This document shows, piece after piece, positions 55,745 through 64,000 of a stretch of DNA of 64,000 bases. Every line of letters begins with the position of its first letter. The first letter of the stretch is position 1. The DNA is taken from contig JARBJD010000200.1 of assembly GCA_033064195.1 (NCBI GenBank), forward strand, positions 62,001 to 126,000, written 5' to 3'. The DNA comes from Blattamonas nauphoetae (taxonomy: Eukaryota > Preaxostyla > Oxymonadida). A program made the position numbers and the translations under genes. Under the pieces are notes generated by a model, which saw only the letters and a list, made by a program, of their open reading frames with translations, was not told the origin of the DNA and made no database searches.

Positions 55745-57526
55745 ATGAAACTTGATTCAAACGAGTATAATGAAATACTGCCGCGACATCCCTTCAGACG
55801 CGAGTATTCTCCCGACCGTGATCGAACTCTCAGCCCATCACCATTTTCCCGAAGATATCCTCGATCGAAGAGGGCACTTTGGGAGGGATTTATTGCAATG
55901 TACCACAAAAACTTTCCCTTTCACAATGGGCAAGTGTTTGAGGTCACAGACGAAGGGATTAAGTGCATCCATTGCATTCAGCAACATGGCTTTCATACCA
56001 CTCGGAGCTTGAAATACATGACAGAGTATGCACGACCGTCATGTTGGAGTGACTTTTTGAAACATTGTATGACAGTTCAACATTGGGGGAAAATGACTGA
56101 CAAGCAGAAGTCGTTTTCGGAAGATTCTGAAAATAAAGTTGTGATGACTGCACAGGAGAAAGATACGCTCATAGAAAATAGGTTTCTAGCTGCCGCTAAC
56201 GTTACAGCCACTGGCCTTGGTCAAGCTCATTTTTCGAATTTATGCCAACTTCTCGATTTTAGAGCCAATCTTCCATCCTCTTCGACGACTGTGTTCGCTT
56301 CTGCGGCTATTTTCCGTCAAATCACACAACAACTTGAGGAAAAGCTCACTACAGAGCTTAGACAATACTTACATTCAGGAAAACCGTTTTCGTTGATGCT
56401 CGATTCAACAACAGATATCACAGGAAAGAAACAGGTTGGAGTGCTGATCAGAATCCTTGGAGAAGAGATGAAGCCGTAAACAAAATACCTCATTGTGGAA
56501 GAATTAACTGGACCATCCACTTCGCTTGCCTATCTTCGTCTTCTCGAAGAAATAGCCGAAAAGACAACTGTACCCATGAATCGTTTAATATCAGTCGCCA
56601 CCGATGGTGAGGCGACAATGTCTGGCTCGCAAAATGGTTTATGGATTCTCCTATCTGAAAATTTTGAAGTTAAAGTCGCGCAGAATTGTTCAGCGCACCG
56701 AACACAACTTGTGCTGCATCACACACTGAAAACTCCATATTGTTCAGGGTTTTCCATGGTGTTTACTCAATGGCACAACTTCGCAGTTTATCTCTCGCGC
56801 TCCTCCTCACGTAAAGCCGAGTTTCTGAATGTCCAACACGATCTTGGAGAGAAAGTTTCTTCAATTCCAACAGGCGCCATAACTCGTTGGTTTTCACAGT
56901 TTCAAACAGCAAAGGCAATTCTTTCCCATTTTCCAGGGGTGTACTGGTATATCCTCTCAACTGAGGATGAAGCTGTCGTTCAGTATCAAAATCTCCTCAC
57001 TAATACTCAGTACATTCGTTTGTTCTGCCTCACGATGTTATGCAAGCCTTTATTCTACTTTACAAAATTCTTACAGGAAAAAGACCTTAATTTTATCTCT
57101 TATGCCCGATACTATGCAGCAACAAAGAAGAAATTGAAGTGCCAAAGCCAATTGGAAGATGTTTTTTTCTCAGCAAAGGAGAGTATGAGATCGCTCGGAC
57201 TTCTGCCGGATCTCTCCCCCCTTCTTGAGTCACTTCTTAAAACGGAAGTCAAGCTCCTTTCCCAGCGTCTTTTGACCGAATTTCGAACATTGTTTGAAAA
57301 CGATCCAGATGAACGAGCAATTCGTCATCTTTCGCCTTTCAAGGTCATTCGTCCAGGTCGAACCATCAAAACAACTGCTGCATTCTTCCACATTTCCTCT
57401 CTACTTCTTCCCACAAAAGATCATATGGCCCTTCAAAGACCAGAGACAATCTCGAATCTTGAAGCACATTTTCGGTCAGTGATCACTCAATTTAGCCCAA
57501 CAGATTCATTTTCCATCCCACCGTGA
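55745..57526 (+). pseudogene. hAT-superfamily transposase with one in-frame stop
   Basis: A single frame of 594 codons from ATG at 55745 to TGA at 57526, interrupted once by TAA at 56477-56479. It has a BED-like finger (KCIHC ... FLKHCMTVQHW, about 55950-56090), a first catalytic-type block SLMLDSTTDITGKKQVG (about 56390-56440), a second VATDGEATMSGSQNG and QNCSAHRTQLVL (about 56590-56720), and a C-terminal FPGVYWYILSTEDEA to PGRTIKTTAAFF region. The layout resembles DUF4371/ZBED-type hAT proteins. The stop lies between the first and second blocks, so the copy is probably dead, but barely so. Left-edge sequence GACGAACCGACAGTG is shared with the deletion copy at 13205. Clear inverted ends were not found. 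Confidence 0.8.
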
Positions 57527-57785
57527 GTAGTTATGATAACGATTGGAGAACCCGATCGGTCTCGCTCGAGAAATAAAGATTGAATCTCAATTCCGATTGA
57601 CACATTTTTGAATCTTGAACTAATAGTCTTTAATGTATTTTGATGATGTCAATATTTGACCGAAATTCCAAAAATATGACCAATTTTTTGACCTCGTGAA
57701 AAGTGTCCTTTTTGAAGCTTTTTTTGAGTACTTTCCAAAAACAAATTCGATTTCTTTTTTTATTCAATTTTTTAATTTGGATAAA
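57527..57785. repeat. Conserved non-coding part of a duplicated block
   Basis: GTGAGTAGT at 57524, GAGAACCCGAT and the stretch TCAATTCCGATTGAC ... ATTTGACCGAAATTCCAAAA recur at 61923-62120. The match begins right at the end of the hAT coding sequence, marking where that element joined the older repeat. Confidence 0.6.
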
Positions 57786-58379
57786 ATGAGTTGAGTATTA
57801 ACACCAAATCAACAACAGGAAATTTTGGAGAAAGAAAAATTGATTTTGAAAGTTCCACCAACTCTCAATCGACAAGGAACAACATTTCTCACATCGAGTA
57901 CTTTCGAATATTATCACGAAGATAAACCAGATGACATTTATCGAGTGTACTTGCAGCGTTTTGTCAAAGGATCTAGACCACATACGAATCGTCAGAGATA
58001 CCTTCGAGTATCCAATTGTTGTACGAAAGAAAAGTTTCTGGAGTCATTGAAAAACGAAAATTGCGAACTCATTTCTGAATACAAGTATGCTGATTCACTT
58101 GTCACATACCGGTACGAAGGAGTCGAATGGAAAGTGATTCCATCGAAATGGATGAAAGGATATCGAGCTCATAATTGTCAACGAAAACATTACACACAGT
58201 CGTTTGTTGAAAATGAATTGAAAAAAGAGAATTGTGAACTCATTGGAACATACACAAAGGTACTCGAGCCATTCAAATATCGCGATTTACGAACAAAGAA
58301 TGAGTATTACGTTCGCTTGGACAATTGGTTGTATTTTGGAGACCGTCCTCACTTGAGAAAGTACCATGAAAGGTCTTGA
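57786..58379 (+). pseudogene. Protein with three ~60-residue repeats; start disrupted
   Basis: From 57795 the frame is open for 194 codons to TGA at 58379. It holds three diverged repeats, each with a FLESLKNENCELISEYKYAD-like helix and turn followed by a strand segment (YRYEGVEWKVIPSKW) and a G.RPH/GYRAH motif. The spacing recalls the small repeat domains with treble-clef folds seen in phage and giant-virus proteins, but the Cys pairs are missing. The only in-frame ATG upstream (57786) is followed two codons later by TGA (57792-57794). It is therefore a broken gene or one with an unseen upstream exon. A short relative lies at 61694-61933. Confidence 0.5.
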
Positions 58380-58636
58380 AACTACTGAATATTTATTTTT
58401 TACCACAAATCAAGTGAAACCAATGTGAGAACCATTTCGAAAAATTCTGAAAAAAATTCTAAAATCTCGGGGACACTGTAGGTCATCGATCAAGACAATC
58501 CTGATGAAAAACGATTGAGAATTCGTTGAGCTGTGTGCTGAACTTAGGTCAAAAAAGTGACGAAAAAGTCGATGTTCGGATTTCGCCACATTGGACATCT
58601 TTATGTCTCAAATTGTGTTCAAACACGTTCTAAAAT

Positions 58637-60234
58637 ATACTGGCGTGACTGGGGTGACCGGGTCACTTTTTACCAAAAAGTGGTGACGGTCAGTGACCGG
58701 AAGTTGTCAAAATATGGGTCAGATCACGGAAGGATCAAAATGAAATACAAAGTTGATACTACACGCTCTTTAAAGAAAAGATTGTTGATCGTGTTCTAAG
58801 GACACAACTGGACTGTTTTGGTCAATGGAGGTCACAGAACTGAGGATGTTGGGAACAATTATAGTCAATGGGCTGATCAAACCTGAAGATGTCCATTTCT
58901 CCTTTAAACCATTAAGATATGAGTTATCTTTGGTAATAATGACATATGACAAACGTTCAATGAATTGGTGATATGTTCAGAGAATTGAGGGAACAAATGA
59001 TGAATCTTGACTGATCTTCCTTTTCCTCCACAATTTTGTTTTAAATAAAAGAAAATACAAAAAGAGAGAGGTAAAACGTGAACTGGACATTCGGTCAGCG
59101 CATTTCATCATCAGATTATCCGATCTGGACGAGCGGTTGATCATACTTATTTTACATTCTATCAATAATCGATCATGTGATAAATAAATGATAACAGAAA
59201 AGAGAGAGAGGTAATATGAGAGGTAGACAAACCGGGACAACATTTTGGCAGTATCTCGTCTGATCAGGACGGGCAGTTTGATCATATCCATTTCAGATGG
59301 TTTCCATAACGAAATCAGTCCTAAATAAGAGAAAATCAAAAAAGAGAGATGTTAATCGAGAGAGAAACAAACGGGATGGACAGTTATGTTGTTCGTTGTC
59401 TGGTCACAACAGCCCGCTCGATCCATCTCACTTCACATCCCAAATATCGCAAAGTAAGTCATAAAAACGATAAAACACAAAAAGGAGAGAGATGGAGGAA
59501 GAGAGAGGAACACACCGTGTGAACAGCTCAGCCATTCGCTGTCCGATCAGGAAGGTCGGTTTGATCGTTTCCATTTCACATCATATCTATCGTGAATTAA
59601 GTTCTGAATAATGAAGAAAACGAAATAGAAAAATGTGAAACGGGAGGGAGACAAACCGTGAGGGCAATAATAGAGAAAAAGCAATTCAGAGAAATGGTCA
59701 ATAAGAGAGGAGCGTACCTTTAACGCTCTTAATAGTTCAATTGTCCGATCAGGACAGGTGATGTGATCCATCTCATTTCGTCGTTCTATTAATCATCGTT
59801 TTTATTCTAAAGAGGAGAAACAGCAAAATGAGAGAGCTTGAAAGAGAGGAACACATACGGTGACGGAATATCGTACGCACAGTATCCCAATAGTGCGGGT
59901 GGTTTGTTCCTTCTCTTTTCACCATCCTATCATTTTTAAATTGTTTTCTAAATCAATGTAACAACAAAGAGAGAAAGGTTCAAAGAGAGGAAGACACACG
60001 GTAATGCTGTTTCAACCTGAGATCTCCATTGAACATCGATCTGACCCTTCAACGAAAAGAGAGAATGACACGGACCGAGCCTTTGTGATCAGTCAGGCCA
60101 ACATAGCTGTTGTATCACAAAATCGCATGGTTCATTGGAGCATTGGGTCAATTCTCATGCTGAAGTTGATCTGACCCTTTGAAGAAAAGCCAGGTGACAG
60201 TGACCGAGCCAAAAGGCTCGGTCACGCCAGTATA
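58637..60234. mobile_element. 1,598-bp insertion with inverted ends and 9-bp target duplication
   Basis: Flanked by TTCTAAAAT on both sides (58628-58636 and 60235-60243). The related block at ~62398 shows the uninterrupted site. The ends are inverted: ATACTGGCGTGAC on the left, GTCACGCCAGTAT on the right, with about 15 bp matched. The interior has no open frame over 120 codons and is largely a diverged tandem repeat of ~141 bp (see the separate entry). The 9-bp duplication suggests a Mutator-like, non-autonomous element. Confidence 0.8.
58990..60010. repeat. Diverged ~141-bp tandem repeat
   Basis: A recurring module reads GAGAGAGGnnn, ACAAACCGTG-like, then CCGATCAGGACGG-like and TTGATCCATTTCA-like, then an A-rich run. 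The GATCAGG-type motif occurs near 59116, 59258, 59398, 59540, 59740 and 59886, mostly 140-146 bp apart. It lies wholly inside the 1.6-kb insertion. Confidence 0.6.
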
Positions 60235-60243
60235 TTCTAAAAT

Positions 60244-61693
60244 TACGAAATTGATTTTGATAGGTGAAATTTTAGGAAAAAAGCACTTTTGAAAAAAAAA
60301 GTTAGATCCGACTCCACAACATATTTTGAAAATGACAAAATTTTTAAGGAGGAGAAAGTGACGTCTCGCTCTTCTCCTACACGTCACTTTTTACCCTCTG
60401 ATGGCGTCCGTAGGTGTCAAAACGATAGTGGACAGGTATTCGCGTCATTCGGTTCTGACGATCCTCGACACACGATCGTTTTCACAATTTTTTGTCAATT
60501 TTCATTTCTCATTGATTTCACGTCAACCACTTCACAATTACACTCAAGCGACGCTTTTTTGAGAATTCTGGTTGTACATCACCTATAGTTCGCTCTGGAG
60601 GGTCGATTTTTCGATCACACTTGTGACGACACACTTGCACCAACATTTTGACACTATGGATTTTTTAATCTGAATTTCGTCACAAATCCTTCTTTCTCAC
60701 GGTATGAGTAAGGTGTGCTCGAATTTTGAGGAGATTTTGTCGGATAGTTCTCCCATAAAGTCACTTTTTCAAGTTTTCACTTCTCAACTTTTGACCGTTT
60801 TTGTCACTTCAAAACCGACTGTAGTCCCATTCATTTCATCACTTTTGCTCCCCATTTCACATCTGATCTCTTCACCATTCCTCTTCATTTTTCTCATCTC
60901 ATGAACATTTTGTGGGCCGTTCTCACTTCACTAGCACATCATTTTAGTCGAGTTTTCATCAACTTTTTCACAAAAACAGAGTAAAAGAAAGCGAAACAAG
61001 CATGAATGAAGTGAGCAAGTATGAAACTGATCGATGAAATGACGATCGTGAAAACGGTGTGAAATGTGGCGTCAATAGTGAAAATTAGGTCTGTGTTTGG
61101 ACTTTTCTCTCTTAAAAACAACAAAAATGATTCAAAAAAGTATGTGAAATGTTGGATTTTCCGGAAAAATACCGAGATATGAAGTGAGCCGTTGAATGGC
61201 GGATCTCTGCAAAAGTCCGGAAAATCCAGTAAACGAGAATTAGTGTGTTGTAATTGAGAAAAAGTTTGCGAGAAAGAAACATGAATGAAGTGGGTTTTAA
61301 TAATAAACAACGAAAAAACGAGGACTGAAGTGGGACTAAAAATGAAACAATAATGAGCAAAGATTAGGTGACCATTCAATCAAAATCAGCTCAAACAAGA
61401 GTGAAGTAAGAGAGAAATGAGAGTGACATACTCGTTTTTCCGTAAAAGTTCCGAGATCCACGACCGATCCTGAAACCTCGAATATCTCTGCAAAAGTTCG
61501 GAAAATCCAAAAAACGAAGCATACCACGATGATCCTGAGCACCAGAGGAATCTAACACGCGACAAATCAGATGGAATTACGCACTTTCGAAAAATGAGTG
61601 ATCGAACCCATTGATCCTCGATTCCAGCGAAAAATCCAAAACTGAGAAAACAACGAACGAAAATCTAATTTTGATTTTTTTAATTTGTATTAA
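60244..61693. other. Second half of duplicated block, then no gene
   Basis: 60244-60900 is homologous to 62410-63110 (for example TTCACGTCAACCACTTCACAATTAC at 60520 and 62680 in shortened form). 60960-61690 has only minus-strand frames without motifs, plus a CAAAAGTCCGGAAAATCC phrase that recurs at 61208 and 61490. Confidence 0.5.
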
Positions 61694-61933
61694 ATGAATC
61701 CAACTGAAATGTACAGCGAAAGACGTCGAGTATGTTCAGAACAAGCATTAATTGAATCAATGAGAGAAGAGAACTGTTCACTAGTCTCTGAGTATGTCAG
61801 AAATAATGTGCCGGTGACGCTACTCCACCGTAGCTCGACGAGAATATTAGACAGATCACACTCACTTCCGACTAATTTCGCGGCTTATCTGAGCGAGATC
61901 GTACAACCGACAAACTTGAGGCGAGTAGTATAG
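61694..61933 (+). CDS. Short relative of the ~60-residue repeat protein
   Basis: 79 codons from ATG (MNPTEMYSERRRV) to TAG. The segment LIESMREENCSLVSEYVRNN corresponds to one repeat unit of the protein at 57786-58379; the rest does not match. It is followed by the same non-coding sequence found after the hAT copy. It is probably a truncated family member; whether it is expressed cannot be judged. Confidence 0.4.
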   Translation: MNPTEMYSERRRVCSEQALIESMREENCSLVSEYVRNNVPVTLLHRSSTRILDRSHSLPTNFAAYLSEIVQPTNLRRVV

Positions 61934-63110
61934 TAGACGATTTGGGAACCAGATTGAAATAGTCGTTGAAATCAGAAACGAAAAGTCAATTCCGATTGAC
62001 CATTTCTAAATCTTGTATTAAAAGGAATTTAGGCCATTTCAACGATGCCAATATTTGACCTAAATTCCAAAAATATGTTCAATATTTCGACCTCATTTTA
62101 AGCGTCAATTTTGAAGCAAATTTTTGTCATATTCCAAAAATGTTGTCACTTTTTTCGATGTTTTTTCACTTTTGAACTCGAACAAAGTGAATCCAACTTG
62201 AGAACCACTCTGAAAAAATTCGAAAAAAATTCTAAAATGTAGGGGACGATGTGAGTCGTCGATCAAAACAATCCCGATGAAAATCGGTTGAGAATTCGTG
62301 GAGCTACGTACCGAACTGTGGTCAAAAAATGGAGCAAAAAGTCGATTTTCAGATTTCGCTACTAACAACCACTTTATGTCTCAAATTCACCTCAAACACC
62401 TTCTAAAATTACAAAATCGATTTTAAAAGGTGAGATTCGCGATAAAAAACACTTTTGGAAAAAAAGTTTGATCCGACCCATTGGGGATTTTTACGAGTCG
62501 AAATTTTCGAGATAAGGTATGGACCCTGTCTTCCATCATCTTTCGCTCAGGAATCGTCCTCTTATGACGCCTTTTAGCATTAGATCAGTTAAGAACGCCT
62601 TTTGGCGACTTTAGGTATGAACCTTTTCACGTCACGATCCTTCGGACACTTTTTTGTCAATTTTCATTTTTAACGATTTTCACGTCAACCACTTCACAAT
62701 TACATTCAAGCGACGCTTTTTTGAGATTTCGAGTTTACTGGTGACATTAGTTCTCTCTGGAGGGTCGGTTTTTCACATCACACACTTGACGCATCATTTC
62801 CGCCAACATTTTCACTATATGAATTTTTGTCCCGATTTTCTCTCACAAATCCTTCATTCTCACTGTCCGACAAAGCTGTGCTCAAATTTCGAGACACTTT
62901 TGTCGGATAGTTGTTCCATAATGTCACATTTTCGTGTTTCAACATCTCACGTTTTCACCGTGTTTGTCACTTCAAAAACACCTTCAACCCCTTTCTTCTC
63001 TCATCTTTTTTTCACCATTTCACATTCAATCTCTTCGTCATTCCTCTTCATTTTCGTCATCTCACGAGCATTCTTTCGACCGTCTACACCTCACGAGCAC
63101 ATCACAACAA
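61934..63110. repeat. Copy B of a ~1.2-kb duplicated block
   Basis: Matches 57527-57785, then 58390-58636, then 60244-60900 in order, with moderate divergence. Relative to it, the other copy carries the 1.6-kb insertion and the repeat-protein gene. The protein-like frames near 62654-63234 are shared by both copies only weakly and shift frame, so I do not call a gene. Confidence 0.65.
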
Positions 63111-63189
63111 CTCATTTTTTATCAACTTTTTTGCTTATTTGGAACAAAAGAATGTGAATGAAGCAACAATGAAGTGGGCAAGTATGATA

Positions 63190-64000
63190 GCAAAGGCTGA
63201 GACGGAAGATGTGAAAATTGTGGGTAAGTATTGAGATTTACGAACGTGTTCAGGCAAATTTCACAAAAAAGATGAAAAACAAGTGAGTGAAGTGAGAATG
63301 AGACGATAAAACAAAATCATGTACCAGATCGGAGCGATCATGATCCTTCGCGTTCCGTTGGTACACCACTTCACCTTATGAACGGGTTCGTCAAAATTTC
63401 ACAAACAAAGAGAAAAAAAGAGTGATTGAAGTGAAAACTAAACGATAAAACAAAATCTCGTACCAGATCTGAACGATCTTTGTTGTTCACGTTTCATTGG
63501 TACACCACTTCACTTTATGAACGAGTTTGACCAAAATGTTTCTAATTAGAGTAAAATTGTGAAGTGAAACAATGTTAGCAACGATAAAGTGAAGTGACGT
63601 ACCAGATCTCTCCAATCATTGTTTTCCTCACTTCGTTGGTACACCACTTCACCTTATGAACGCGTTCATCAAAATTTCAGAAAAGAAGAGTAATGAAAAG
63701 CGAGTGAAGTGAAAACTAAACGATAAAACACATTCATGTACCAGATCTTACACTTCATTTTTATCTTGACGATCAAACATTTTTAGTTCTGTGTTCAACC
63801 TTGTTTTGATAAAAAAGAGAATTGAAATCAAAGAGTTGTGAAATGAAACGATAAGGTAAAGTGGTGTACCTGATCTGGATGATCACTTCAGATCGCGTTT
63901 TGTTGGTACACCGTTGTGTTTTAGAAAAAATGAAGAGTACAAATCGAAGAGTAGTGAAGTGTAAAAGGTGAAATGAGAATCAAATCAAAGTAAAACAAAG
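63190..64000. repeat. ~139-bp tandem repeat array, at least 5 copies, runs off right edge
   Basis: The motif GTACCAGATC (last copy GTACCTGATC) occurs at about 63321, 63460, 63600, 63738 and 63866, spaced 139, 140, 138 and 128. Each unit also has GGTACACCACTTCAC ~45 bp later and GTGAAGTGAAAACTAAACGA ~100 bp later. The GGTACACCA and GTACCAGATC phrases are partly palindromic. No coding potential. Confidence 0.85.

Noticed and set aside
63190-64000. CRISPR-like array
   Set aside because: Units are ~139 bp, imperfect, without short constant repeats and unique spacers, and the context is eukaryotic.
1-64000. tRNA or rRNA genes
   Set aside because: I looked for T-loop/B-box type sequence and rRNA-like blocks and found none that could be supported by eye.

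Overview
The window looks like a eukaryotic protist chromosome. Genes are broken by very short GT..AG introns (about 22-62 nt; one candidate is 99 nt), use all three standard stop codons, and lie tens to hundreds of bases apart. No organism marker is present. The intron style, NEK-like kinases, repeat-rich surface-type proteins and CRN/RHS-like ATPases would suit a free-living or gut excavate such as an oxymonad (Preaxostyla); this is an inference, not a proof.

Layout. (1) Positions 1-20,000 are mostly transposon debris. They hold the edge of a P-loop ATPase gene, a MITE, a DDE transposase relic, a DIRS-type retroelement fossil, a pogo-like transposon with ~235-bp inverted ends, an ABCC transporter pseudogene, a 32-bp minisatellite, a hAT deletion derivative and three copies of one ~590-bp foldback MITE. 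(2) Positions 20,091-47,385 are a gene-rich island of six or seven intact-looking genes: a disordered Pro/Gln/Thr protein; a NEK-like kinase (minus); a 2,487-aa protein with repeated Cna-B/SdrD-like domains and a Pro-rich tail; a gene whose exons join a protein kinase, a small zinc finger, a USP-type deubiquitinase and a ~1,000-residue coiled coil; a 508-aa 5'-nucleotidase-family phosphoesterase; a 681-aa armadillo/HEAT-like protein; and (minus) a 1,738-aa CRN/RHS-like ATPase with a C-terminal OTU protease domain. Exon joins were checked by phase and summed length. (3) From 47,400 to the end transposons return. A second, near-identical copy of part of the 5'-nucleotidase gene has been split by a pogo-like element (TA duplication) and by a second element with a 9-bp duplication, and one part is now inverted. 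After that come another TA-flanked element, a hAT transposase with one stop, a small gene family with ~60-aa repeats, a 1.6-kb insertion with a 9-bp duplication, and a ~139-bp tandem repeat running off the edge.

Most interesting points: two deubiquitinase-type domains are fused to different signalling or ATPase modules only ~10 kb apart (kinase-USP-coiled coil; CRN/RHS ATPase-OTU). The layered history of the 5'-nucleotidase duplicate gives clean target-site duplications for two transposon families, and the hAT and MITE families have several copies here to compare.
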